From: an uncultured Eubacteriales bacterium
GTDB taxonomy: Bacteria; Bacillota; Clostridia; Peptostreptococcales; Anaerovoracaceae
Direction of reading: 5' to 3'
Length of the DNA stretch: 64,000 nucleotides
Assembly (NCBI GenBank): GCA_902776285.1
Contig: CACYPK010000002.1
Span: forward strand, 58,535 to 122,534
Positions 51,790-59,085 of this stretch are shown here, piece after piece. The number at the start of each line of letters is the position of its first letter. Position 1 is the stretch's first letter. A program made the translations under genes and the position numbers. A model generated the notes under the pieces. The model saw only the letters and a program-made list of their open reading frames with translations, had not been told where the DNA came from and made no database searches.

Positions 51790-52576
51790 ATGTGAACAAA
51801 CGTCTCCTTTACTGCAAAGAAGAAATAACGGTCCACATCAGCTTTAAATCTGCATCTAACCTTTGTGTACAAGTAGCCAACAAAAGAGATTTGATTTGGG
51901 CCAATGTACGTGCATAGTTAAATGCGGGAGTTGGACTACATGCACATCATTGTGGTCGTATGCAGCAAATAGAAGGGGAGAATCCGATACCAGCTTCAGT
52001 ATCCTCAAAACGACATTATTCAGTTGTCAAAGTACTGGTGTCATCCCACCGGAGCGCTCTGTTTGAGTGCAAGGCAATCATATAATAAAGAACAAATGTT
52101 CGTCAATATGTTTTGAGCACTCATTTTGTTTTTATAAAGTACAAAATGCGCATGCATAAGGATAGCAAGCAGAGCAAAGTAGCGCTCACCGGCAACTTCG
52201 CACCTCTGGGGCAAGCCCCTGAAACCCCGTATGATGTGAACGCTCACACATGAAAGAGGTATTAATGTATGAACGCTCATGATTATTAAGCGATATTTAT
52301 AAGTATGTCTGAATGGTGCGTTTTCAGGCCTGTTTAAGGTCAAAAACCCTGGTCAAGACCAGCTTTTTTGCAACTGTTTTTTGTAAAAGGATATATGAGT
52401 CGACCGCTAAATTTTATTTGCAAATAACGATGTGTTGACATTGCTTTCGGATGGGGTTTGGGGTCTTGACACCAAGGCTGGAAAATTGTGAGTAGGAGCA
52501 ATTTTCCTCTGCTTGCTAATCCTGTGAAGCAAGCAGAAGCGAATGAGTAGGTGCTCATTTGCAGTGCTTGCTAAAA
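51790..52576. other. non-coding 787-base region with tandem inverted and direct repeats (candidate origin)
   Basis: No convincing gene. It holds GGAAAATTG/CAATTTTCC (52480-52488, 52499-52507) directly followed by TCTGCTTGC/GCAAGCAGA (52508-52516, 52529-52537). Two imperfect 30-bp direct repeats lie 55 bases apart (52490-52519 and 52545-52574; both start GAGTAGG and end TGCTTGCTAA), and GAACGCTCA occurs twice (52238, 52271). An imperfect inverted repeat (51902-51915 with 51939-51952) lies in the leader of the 165-residue gene. This would suit a replication or transfer origin. Confidence 0.5.
52077..52106 (-). promoter_or_regulatory. minus-strand promoter overlapping a LexA-like box
   Basis: TTGACG (52101-52106), 18-base spacer, TATGAT (52077-52082) on the minus strand. 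The spacer holds GAACAAATGTTC (52090-52101), which fits the Gram-positive SOS box GAAC-N4-GTTC. It faces the 165-residue gene and the integrase, with a 290-base leader. Confidence 0.55.
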
Positions 52577-53005
52577 TTAGCGGGCATAGTCCCGCGTCAC
52601 CTCCTTTGGCCAGGGTTCATACTTTTCCGCGTGGATGCCGTCCTTCGTTCTGAAAAACATCTCCGGTAATTCGAACTTTTCAAGATATTTTTCTTCAAGT
52701 TCTGGCGGCATCGAAAGGAATCTTTCGCTCTCGATCGGTGCGTAGCAAATAAAAAAGTCACCTGCGATTATGTCCTGCAGATGACCATCTTCATCTTTTA
52801 TTCCCCGATTGAGAGGAAGTCCGTTCATTTTTCCTTCCTCATTACAGATGATCGCGACTTCATCTTCCCACGGCATATACTCTTCGATTAGACCACCGAC
52901 CATCTTTTGCATCGACTCAAGGCTGTCTTCCATCTCGATGACAACAGCTTTTTCATCCGGCTTGCAGAGTATTACCCGCATCGTAGTTCTGTCTTCTTCC
53001 GTCAT
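52577..53005 (-). CDS. DUF3846 domain protein
   Basis: A 142-residue acidic protein. DUF3846 features are visible: Met-Arg-Val-Ile-Leu near the start, Asp-Ser-Leu-Glu-Ser-Met-Gln-Lys-Met-Val-Gly-Gly, Glu-Asp-Glu-Val-Ala-Ile-Ile-Cys-Asn-Glu-Glu-Gly-Lys and Gly-Leu-Pro-Leu-Asn-Arg, then Ile-Ile-Ala-Gly-Asp-Phe-Phe. This family is common on mobile elements of gut Firmicutes; function unknown. The start at 53005 follows AAGGAGG; an upstream ATG at 53059 overlaps the preceding gene. Confidence 0.8.
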   Translation of the reverse strand: MTEEDRTTMRVILCKPDEKAVVIEMEDSLESMQKMVGGLIEEYMPWEDEVAIICNEEGKMNGLPLNRGIKDEDGHLQDIIAGDFFICYAPIESERFLSMPPELEEKYLEKFELPEMFFRTKDGIHAEKYEPWPKEVTRDYAR

Positions 53006-53042
53006 TTTCTTTCCTCCTTCATAATGATTTGAATAAAAAAGC

Positions 53043-53984
53043 TTAGCGTTTATAGCCAAGCGTGAGATACATCAGATATTCGTTGTAGTCTTTTCCCCGC
53101 GGAGGCGGTTCATACGAGACATTGTATTTATCTCTTAGGATGCCTTCGATAGCCCAGGCTGCACTCTTGCCGGCGGCATCATTGTCCAGATGAAGAGCGA
53201 TGCTCGTCACTTCCGGATGATCCTGCAGCATGTTTTGAAGAGCGACAGGCAGCTTCCATTTTGATGGATCCTTATTCGGTTCATACACTCCGCCGAGAGA
53301 AAGCATCGGCTCAGTTAGCCACTTGCTGGTCTGCATCTTTGTAAGCGTTAGATGTGAAAGCAGGTCTATCGGGCACTCGAACACATGCAGTTTTCTTCCC
53401 TTTGCATTGGTCCTGAATGAAAACCTTTTATCTGATCCTGCAACATCACCCATTATCTTCTGATCATTCGTTGACCGATAGCACGCGTATCTGGCAGTAC
53501 CGTTCTGATCAACGCCGACAAACACGCAGTTATGATAAGGCAGTGACTCGAATAGTACACCTTTTCGGATGCATGCTTCTATAAGGCCTTTGCTGATACC
53601 TCTGCCTGCAAGATACTTTGTTATCTTTTCATTCGTTTCGGACCGATCAGGCAGGAGCAGTCTTTTATCTGCATCATGCACTGGTTTTCTGCATACTTTT
53701 GTATCTGATTTATGCAGATTCGGCTCATCATCGACTAATTTCTTCATTGCGTCCATAAAGCTCAGTCCTTGAACCTTCGTAAGATAGTCAAGAGCAGATA
53801 CTCCACCGAAGCCCTGACTCCACCAATACCATTTGCCATTGGATATCTTCAGACTGTCATGTTCTCTGGTACAGTAGATATCTCCCTTTAGCTTCACCAG
53901 TTCTGTAGGCTCATATGTCTGCAAGTAAGTCAGCAGGTCTATCGACCGTGCTTTCTTTATTTGCTCTTCTGAATAATAGGGCAT
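53043..53984 (-). CDS. DUF3991/TOPRIM primase-like protein
   Basis: A 313-residue protein. The N-terminus resembles the CHC2-type primase region with its zinc residues reduced (one Cys in Asp-Ile-Tyr-Cys-Thr-Arg-Glu-His). A DUF3991 middle region (about 115-190) and a C-terminal TOPRIM domain with Ile-Ala-Leu-His-Leu-Asp-Asn-Asp-Ala-Ala-Gly-Lys follow. Such proteins on conjugative or mobilisable elements are thought to prime or process element DNA. Strong AAGGAGG site. It lies 37 bases upstream of the DUF3846 gene in the same operon. Confidence 0.82.
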   Translation of the reverse strand: MPYYSEEQIKKARSIDLLTYLQTYEPTELVKLKGDIYCTREHDSLKISNGKWYWWSQGFGGVSALDYLTKVQGLSFMDAMKKLVDDEPNLHKSDTKVCRKPVHDADKRLLLPDRSETNEKITKYLAGRGISKGLIEACIRKGVLFESLPYHNCVFVGVDQNGTARYACYRSTNDQKIMGDVAGSDKRFSFRTNAKGRKLHVFECPIDLLSHLTLTKMQTSKWLTEPMLSLGGVYEPNKDPSKWKLPVALQNMLQDHPEVTSIALHLDNDAAGKSAAWAIEGILRDKYNVSYEPPPRGKDYNEYLMYLTLGYKR

Positions 53985-54001
53985 TGTAATTTCCTCCTTC
54001 C

Positions 54002-54035
54002 AAATAAAAAAGCAGAAGCGTCATTTGCTTCTGCT
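54002..54035 (-). terminator. minus-strand terminator
   Basis: AGCAGAAGC (54011-54019) and GCTTCTGCT (54027-54035), with the T-run on the minus strand at 54002-54010. It lies between the broken genes and the TOPRIM gene, so the latter may depend on read-through or its own promoter. Confidence 0.75.
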
Positions 54036-54080
54036 CATGTAATCAACTATGCATTTTGGATCTGGACTTCCAAGCTGCTA

Positions 54081-54224
54081 TTATTTTCGTTTCCACATTA
54101 GAACCGAATCTGCCTTCATCTGCTTGATGATCTCATTCTGCTCCTCAACTGGAGTACCGAAAGGAATCAGTTCGGAATGCCTCTTGTTCAACAGATCATT
54201 CTCAACCACATATTTCTCCGAACT
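54081..54224 (-). pseudogene. C-terminal gene remnant
   Basis: A 47-codon open fragment that ends in a proper stop but has no start; it runs Glu-Lys-Tyr-Val-Val-Glu-Asn-Asp-Leu-Leu and ends Met-Trp-Lys-Arg-Lys. It looks like the acidic tail of an element protein cut off by the neighbouring insertion. Family not certain; YodL/DUF4316-type tails are possible. Confidence 0.4.
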
Positions 54225-54636
54225 CTAAAAGAACAAATTAGGAAAAACGTATGTCAGAAATGACATAATAGAAATGCAAAGAATAAGACCCATCACCTGT
54301 GCGCAAACAGCTCTTTTCAATAAATTCATACTTTTTCACCATTGCGCTCTTCATAGCAACCTTATCTTCAATTGCTTTTCCAAGGAAAGCGGTAGTTTGA
54401 TTTCTTTTTAAAAATTGAAGAATGCGTCTTCCCAACACTAAAACGAATGGAATGGGAATTGTATTACCAGCTAAGCACAAGAGAACCGCTTGCAAATATG
54501 GTATTTTTAATAAACTGGCTGCAATCATTCCACCACGCAGTTCTATAAAAGGGAGCGTCGATAAAATAATTAAAAAAATCTCTTTTGGCAAAAAAGACCC
54601 AATTGAATCATTGTAAAATGTAATAATAGTATCCAT
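54225..54636 (-). pseudogene. broken small multi-drug export (COG2426-type) membrane protein
   Basis: The first about 118 residues look like the small multidrug export family: Leu-Pro-Phe-Ile-Glu-Leu-Arg-Gly-Gly in the first membrane stretch, then Gly-Asn-Thr-Ile-Pro-Ile-Pro-Phe and a Leu-Gly-Arg-Arg-Ile-Leu loop. After Tyr-Glu-Phe the reading frame shifts: the original C-terminal membrane segment (Gln-Val-Met-Gly-Leu-Ile-Leu) is in another frame and ends at the TAG 54225-54227, while the open frame ends at 54238. The usual Pro-Gly-Thr-Gly loop is missing, so a deletion with frameshift is likely. It overlaps the end of the HTH gene by 29 bases. Confidence 0.6.
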
Positions 54637-55153
54637 CGTTATTTCTAGTTTTCTTGAATTTCTCGAATTCATAAGCGAACAGGATAGTTGCGTATCTTTT
54701 CTTTTTATAGAAGTTCTGCGTGGATATATTCAGCTCTTCTGCCATCTCTTCCACAGTGTAATTAAAGCTGTTCATGTAAGCGAGCGAAAGTATGCTTACG
54801 AACTGAGGTCCGTATTTCCGAAAGCTGTATATATTCCCCTTAAGGATCTCCAGGACCTTCAGCATCCACGCAGTACTCATGATCTCACTGATCTCCGCCT
54901 GATATTTCTGGCGGGTCATTTCTGATGCAAAGAACTCCAGCCTCACCAGCCCTTCACTCATCTTACGATACTCATCGCTTTCGAATGATTCGCTGCAGAT
55001 ATCTTCAACAGTATCATCTGCATATAGCGAAGTATCCCTGCATACATCACCTGCGAGCCCCAGGACCCATTCGCCGCTCCGCTGCAGCTCATCCGGGGTC
55101 CTCCCAACAAGCTTGCATAATCTGTCTATTCTTTTTTCCAGGCTCTCTGCCAT
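54608..55153 (-). CDS. HTH protein of the element
   Basis: A 181-residue soluble protein starting at 55153 behind AAGGGAGG. The C-terminal part has Thr-Val-Glu-Glu-Met-Ala-Glu-Glu-Leu-Asn-Ile-Ser, a sigma region 4-like helix-turn-helix with a basic Tyr-Lys-Lys-Lys-Arg recognition end. The last about 15 residues may have been altered by the insertion of the broken transporter gene, since they run Tyr-Tyr-Tyr-Tyr. Probably a transcription regulator of the element; family not identified. Confidence 0.6.
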   Translation of the reverse strand: MAESLEKRIDRLCKLVGRTPDELQRSGEWVLGLAGDVCRDTSLYADDTVEDICSESFESDEYRKMSEGLVRLEFFASEMTRQKYQAEISEIMSTAWMLKVLEILKGNIYSFRKYGPQFVSILSLAYMNSFNYTVEEMAEELNISTQNFYKKKRYATILFAYEFEKFKKTRNNDGYYYYILQ

Positions 55154-55305
55154 TCTTATTCCTCCCTTATGAATGGTCCTATGCGTGCCCCTTCCGTCCT
55201 TGTGCCGGGGTGTATGGAACAAGGGAAAAGGTCCCGTAGCATCCCAGCATGTAACTATGGTGCGATCCGCACAAAACTTTCTTTAGCGTGTGTTTTATAG
55301 AGTTT

Positions 55306-55551
55306 TCAGGATATTTTTCTTTTGTTGGTCCTGCCCGGAACATCCATTTCCATTTCCCAACGGATATCCTGATGTATATACCTTAACTTGTAGTTGATCA
55401 TCTTTCCGTTGCAGCTTCTGGATTCACAGCTATATACAATTTGCACTTTCCCATCCAGCCGCATCCATTCGATATTGAGTATCCTTTCAACATTTACGGA
55501 CTTCCAGTGTCCGCTGTCGTAGATCGCGACCACGTCTACAGTCTGTACCAT
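55306..55551 (-). CDS. small element protein, unknown
   Basis: An 81-residue protein with many aromatic and hydrophobic residues (Ile-Tyr-Asp-Ser-Gly-His-Trp) and a Cys pair (Tyr-Ser-Cys-Glu-Ser-Arg-Ser-Cys). ATG at 55551 is 9 bases from AGGAGG; longer starts up to 55638 run past the predicted promoter. First gene of the SOS-box-controlled operon. No family recognised. Confidence 0.5.
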   Translation of the reverse strand: MVQTVDVVAIYDSGHWKSVNVERILNIEWMRLDGKVQIVYSCESRSCNGKMINYKLRYIHQDIRWEMEMDVPGRTNKRKIS

Positions 55552-55609
55552 GATCATCCGCCTCCTTGAATCCGTATCCCATGCCAGCCTCTCTTTCTCT
55601 GATGAGGTA

Positions 55610-55638
55610 ATTATAAAAATGTACGAACATATGTTCAA
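55610..55638 (-). promoter_or_regulatory. minus-strand promoter with LexA-like box over its -35
   Basis: TTGAAC (55633-55638), 17-base spacer, consensus TATAAT (55610-55615) on the minus strand. CGAACATATGTTC (55624-55636), a good fit to the Gram-positive SOS box, overlaps the -35 and spacer. It drives the 81-residue, HTH and probably TOPRIM/DUF3846 genes. Confidence 0.75.
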
Positions 55639-55869
55639 GTATTTTTTGCAAGCAAAAAGCGAATGGCCGTTTTTGGGACATCTCGCTTTTAGAATCCACT
55701 ATCTACGACCGATTCACTAAATCCATTCGTGAACCACTAAACTTCAAGCACATCTTCCGGAATCCGTTTCATTATTTTGTATTTTGTTTTTAATAAGTCC
55801 AGATACGTTTTTAATAGAAATTGTCCAATCCATCAAGGCGTAGTGAAATATATGCCTTTGGAAAAATAG

Positions 55870-56133
55870 TTGTCATTTTCCCAATCCGAGTGGGTAGTAA
55901 ATAATACGCCGACAACAGCGGCAAAGCGAAGCGACAACAAAACCGGTTATACCGGCGTGAATTACTGTAGCGGAAAATGGGAGGCAAAAATCGCTTATCA
56001 CGGCGTACGGTATACGCTGGGACGCTTTGAAGAACTGCAACAAGCAATAACCGCAAGGCAGCTGGCTGAAGCAGACTTAAAGGAAGATCCCGAAAAGTTC
56101 GTATCGAAATACTCGAAGAAGTGCAAAGCTTAA
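55870..56133 (+). CDS. AP2-like DNA-binding domain protein, probably N-terminally truncated
   Basis: An 87-codon frame starting at a TTG right after a stop, with no ribosome site. The core Asn-Lys-Thr-Gly-Tyr-Thr-Gly-Val-Asn-Tyr, then Gly-Lys-Trp-Glu-Ala-Lys-Ile and Leu-Gly-Arg-Phe-Glu, is an AP2-type DNA-binding domain as found in homing-endonuclease-like and mobile-element proteins. Full proteins have another domain before it, so this is likely a remnant. It reads opposite to its neighbours and is followed by two terminators. Confidence 0.5.
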   Translation: MSFSQSEWVVNNTPTTAAKRSDNKTGYTGVNYCSGKWEAKIAYHGVRYTLGRFEELQQAITARQLAEADLKEDPEKFVSKYSKKCKA

Positions 56134-56187
56134 TGCTTAAAATGATTGCTGTGTCAGGCGGTCGCTGAGGATTGGACGTAAAGAAGA

Positions 56188-56217
56188 AAGGCTGGAGAGA
56201 AATCTCCAGCCTTTTTT
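56188..56217 (+). terminator. rho-independent terminator
   Basis: AGGCTGGAGA (56189-56198), loop GAAA, TCTCCAGCCT (56203-56212), then TTTTT. Confidence 0.85.
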
Positions 56218-56248
56218 GATTGTGTTGGGGCAGGGGAGAGGAGAAGGG

Positions 56249-56275
56249 AAGAGGGCGCCGATTGGCGCCCTCTTT
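56249..56275. terminator. second hairpin, possibly terminator of the amidohydrolase operon
   Basis: AAGAGGGCGCC (56249-56259) and GGCGCCCTCTT (56264-56274), loop GATT. Neither side has a long T-run, so direction is unclear. Confidence 0.6.
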
Positions 56276-56311
56276 GTGCGTTTTGCAAATATGTAAGAAA
56301 GGGAGAGAAGC

Positions 56312-57649
56312 TTAGAATGCGCGTTTGATAATCTGCTCCATATGCTCCTTGGCTTCGAACATAACCTGTTCTTCGTCCATGGTGAGCACTTCGCGGTTCT
56401 TCATTACCAGTTTACCGTTAATAATAGAATCGGTGACATCACGGCCACTGCCGCAGTCAACCAACGTATTGAGGAGAACCTGAGAGGGCAAGAAGTGCGG
56501 CTGGTTCAGATTGACAAGAATTACATCGGCCTTTTTGCCAACTTCCACGGTGCCCAAAATGTCGCCGTGACCAAGGGCATTTGCGCCACCCTGCGTTGCC
56601 ATCTTCAAAAGAGTGGCACAGGGCATAGCAACAGGATCAAATGCAGACAGGCCCCAATAGCCGATCATTGCATAGCGCAGGACTTTCATCTCGTCAAACA
56701 AATCCACGCCGTTGAAAGCGCTGCCGTCGGAGGCGAGGCCAACGCTACAGCCGGCCTGCAGAATGCGTGGCGTTTTGGGGAAGCCGTGATTGCTCAGATT
56801 TCCTCTGGGACAATGGATAAGCTTGACCTGCTTCTCTGCGAGCAGTTGGATATCGTTATCTGTCAGCATGACGTTATGCGCCGTCAGCAGGTGGGGACCC
56901 AGAACACCCATATCATTCAGTACCTCCGCCGGACGCTTCTGATAGTTCTGCAGGCAGTAACTAACCTCGTCACGGTGCTCACAAAGGTGCATATGGATGC
57001 CAGTATTTCGCTCTGCTGCATTTTCAGCGACCATACGCATAAGGCGCTCAGAACAGGTCATAATCTGACGAAGGGCGAAGAAAATATCAATGCGGCCATC
57101 GCCAGCACTTTGATAGCCATCGTACAGCTCAATCGTGCGGGCAATAGCTTCGTCTGCGGTTTCTTTCATCGCCCCGGTGATCGCATTGCCCATATCCATG
57201 GTGGACTTGGCGATTGCGGCACGCATACCCGACTCCACAACGGCATCTGCTACGCGGTGCATATGTACGCCGCCAGAGTCAGCGAAAGAGGTCGTACCAC
57301 TCTTTATCATTTCCAAGCAGGCCATTTTTGCGCTGACATAAGAGTCTTCTGGGTTGAGATTGCTCTCAAAGGGAACCAGAAAACGGGTCCAGACCATGGG
57401 ATACTCGTCTGCCACGCGGCCGCGCAGAAGCTGCTGGCAGGTGTGCATATGACCATCGACAAAGCCCGGCATCAGCAGCTTGTCCTTGCCGTCGAGAACG
57501 GTTGCAGCGTTGTAAGCGGCTTCCAAATCGACAGTTGCGCCGATCTCCTTGATCCAAGACTGGTCAATCACCACGGAACACTCATCCGAGATGCTCATAT
57601 CCGCATTCAGAACACGGCAGTTTTTTACCAGAATATCACAAGTTTTCAT
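56312..57649 (-). CDS. amidohydrolase, TRZ/ATZ (cytosine/SAH-deaminase-like) type
   Basis: A 445-residue metal-dependent hydrolase. Metal motifs: Asp-Gly-His-Met-His-Thr near residue 66, His-Leu-Cys-Glu-His, Thr-Ala-His-Asn-Val, and Ala-Ser-Asp-Gly-Ser-Ala-Phe-Asn with the catalytic Asp. This branch includes 5-methylthioadenosine/S-adenosylhomocysteine deaminases, guanine deaminase-like and triazine hydrolases; the substrate here is not known. AGGAGG site. It follows the two-part transporter in the same operon, so hydrolysis or deamination of the imported compound is the likely role. Confidence 0.85.
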   Translation of the reverse strand: MKTCDILVKNCRVLNADMSISDECSVVIDQSWIKEIGATVDLEAAYNAATVLDGKDKLLMPGFVDGHMHTCQQLLRGRVADEYPMVWTRFLVPFESNLNPEDSYVSAKMACLEMIKSGTTSFADSGGVHMHRVADAVVESGMRAAIAKSTMDMGNAITGAMKETADEAIARTIELYDGYQSAGDGRIDIFFALRQIMTCSERLMRMVAENAAERNTGIHMHLCEHRDEVSYCLQNYQKRPAEVLNDMGVLGPHLLTAHNVMLTDNDIQLLAEKQVKLIHCPRGNLSNHGFPKTPRILQAGCSVGLASDGSAFNGVDLFDEMKVLRYAMIGYWGLSAFDPVAMPCATLLKMATQGGANALGHGDILGTVEVGKKADVILVNLNQPHFLPSQVLLNTLVDCGSGRDVTDSIINGKLVMKNREVLTMDEEQVMFEAKEHMEQIIKRAF

Positions 57650-57665
57650 GGGAAGCCTCCTGTTC

Positions 57666-58130
57666 TTAAATCTGGCCGGTGACCTTCAGAACGATGTCTG
57701 CAACCAGAGCGGAGAAGAAGAAGGTACCGGCGATAACGAAGATGGTGATAATGATATACTTCCAACCAGCCTTGGCAAAATCCTTGAAGTCCTTACCGAT
57801 TGCAATACCGGCAAAGGCACCAAGCGCAGCCGTAGGGGCCATGAAGCTGGAATAGTTGGCGAGAGTCATAACGGTGGAGCTGATGGGGGAGAGGGGGCAA
57901 GCCAGCAGAGCGCCGGTCAGAGCAACGAAAATCATGGAGGGAAGCTTAACCCAGCGACTGACAAACTTACCAATCAGCAGACCAATCAGACCGATAGCGC
58001 ACAGAAGAGCCGAGCCGGCAGCGGCCTGGCCGATGGTAACACCGTAACCGACAACGTTAGCGACGATGACCATAACCCAAACGACGAGCATCAAACCGAG
58101 ACGGTTGACGAAGAAATCTTTAAAACTCAT
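57666..58130 (-). CDS. membrane protein, second part of a DUF3100-type transporter
   Basis: A 154-residue protein of four or five hydrophobic segments. The sequence of small residues (Ala-Leu-Thr-Gly-Ala-Leu-Leu-Ala-Cys-Pro and Ala-Leu-Gly-Ala-Phe-Ala-Gly-Ile-Ala) is typical of the C-terminal part of these transporters. It starts with TAATG overlap to the DUF3100 gene behind AAAGGAGG. The two proteins probably form one transporter. Substrate unknown. Confidence 0.7.
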   Translation of the reverse strand: MSFKDFFVNRLGLMLVVWVMVIVANVVGYGVTIGQAAAGSALLCAIGLIGLLIGKFVSRWVKLPSMIFVALTGALLACPLSPISSTVMTLANYSSFMAPTAALGAFAGIAIGKDFKDFAKAGWKYIIITIFVIAGTFFFSALVADIVLKVTGQI

Positions 58131-58951
58131 TACTGTTCCTCCTTTGCCTGCTTCTTGCCGCGACCAAGAATGGGCTGCAGCTTCTTATAGAGCCAAGTAG
58201 TCAGGGGAATGCCGATGAAGGTTCCCAAATAAATGCCGTCAATACCGGTCAGCGTATCACTGGTACTGGCATAGAGCAGAATATCCTCAGCAAATTCGGG
58301 ATACATCTCACCGAGAGTCGCAGCACCGGCAGCCATCATAGAGCCACTGCCAACACCGCAGGCCATACCGAGGGCATAGGGATGGAACAGATTAAAAGAA
58401 GCAATCAAACTGACAAACACACCCAAAAACACGGTGCCGATGATAGAGCCGACAATGTAAACGGAGAAAGTGCCCTTCGTTTCGGGAGCGTCGGGGCCCC
58501 AATAGTCGGTAGACAGGGCGAGGTTGCCGTCACGGTTGATGGAGTAGGTTGCACCGATGGACTCCAGACCGAGACCAAGCAGGAGCGCCAGAGGGAGAGA
58601 AAGGAAGATCGTACCGAGGTTGCCCAGTTCCTGCAGCAGCAGGGCAGGGCCTGCATCCAGCAGCTTGGGCAGATTGCCACCAGCGGAGACACCCATACGG
58701 GCCATGAAGGGGGCGATGACTACGAGAACAAGGTCACCTGCATCCTGACACTCGGAGGACTTGAAAAGCTTCAGAAGGTCGGGACCCATCACGCCACCAA
58801 TAATGGTAGCAATAACCAAGGGGAAAATAACCAGAGTACCAATGCCGATGTCGATCTTGATGGCGCCAATCATATCGGCAATAACCGCGATGATAAGGGC
58901 AATCAAGACCAGTTTCCCATACCGCTTGATGGGAGAGATTTTGTTTTCCAT
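58130..58951 (-). CDS. DUF3100-family membrane protein
   Basis: A 273-residue protein with about seven hydrophobic segments. DUF3100 marks are visible: Gly-Pro-Asp-Leu-Leu-Lys, Met-Ala-Arg-Met-Gly-Val, Leu-Gln-Glu-Leu-Gly-Asn-Leu-Gly-Thr-Ile-Phe and His-Pro-Tyr-Ala-Leu-Gly-Met-Ala-Cys-Gly-Val-Gly-Ser-Gly-Ser-Met-Met. Family members often sit beside amidohydrolases. Many relatives are single longer proteins (from memory about 430 residues); here the function is split in two. Expression is probably controlled by the LysR protein from 59970. Confidence 0.78.
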   Translation of the reverse strand: MENKISPIKRYGKLVLIALIIAVIADMIGAIKIDIGIGTLVIFPLVIATIIGGVMGPDLLKLFKSSECQDAGDLVLVVIAPFMARMGVSAGGNLPKLLDAGPALLLQELGNLGTIFLSLPLALLLGLGLESIGATYSINRDGNLALSTDYWGPDAPETKGTFSVYIVGSIIGTVFLGVFVSLIASFNLFHPYALGMACGVGSGSMMAAGAATLGEMYPEFAEDILLYASTSDTLTGIDGIYLGTFIGIPLTTWLYKKLQPILGRGKKQAKEEQ

Positions 58952-58999
58952 GTTTTGTCCACATCCTTTCAGTTTTCTTACTATTGTAGGTACTTATAT

Positions 59000-59022
59000 G
59001 ATATATGAACCATATATATATC
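59000..59022 (-). promoter_or_regulatory. LysR-type operator before the transporter operon
   Basis: GATATAT-N9-ATATATC (59000-59006 and 59016-59022), a 23-bp inverted repeat with the T-N11-A form of LysR sites. It overlaps the weak -35 region of a minus-strand promoter whose -10 could be TACAAT (58983-58988), a position that fits activation. Confidence 0.6.
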
Positions 59023-59032
59023 GGAAGTCGAC

Positions 59033-59077
59033 AAAAAACGATAGGAGTCCATCGAAAAAACAGATGGACTCCATCGA
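59033..59077 (-). terminator. terminator of the lysR gene
   Basis: On the minus strand GGAGTCCATC (59063-59072) pairs with GATGGACTCC (59044-59053), flanked by ATCG/CGAT, followed by a T-run (59033-59038). It separates lysR from the transporter operon. Confidence 0.8.
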
Positions 59078-59085
59078 TAAAATAG

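Noticed and set aside
52041..52343. Possible 100-residue gene in the non-coding element region
   Set aside because: No ribosome site, odd composition, overlaps the LexA-like promoter.
56342..57682. Plus-strand frame of 446 codons opposite the amidohydrolase
   Set aside because: The minus-strand frame holds the full metal motifs; the plus frame is a shadow.
57549..59008. Plus-strand frames over the transporter genes
   Set aside because: Hydrophilic shadows of real membrane-protein genes on the minus strand.
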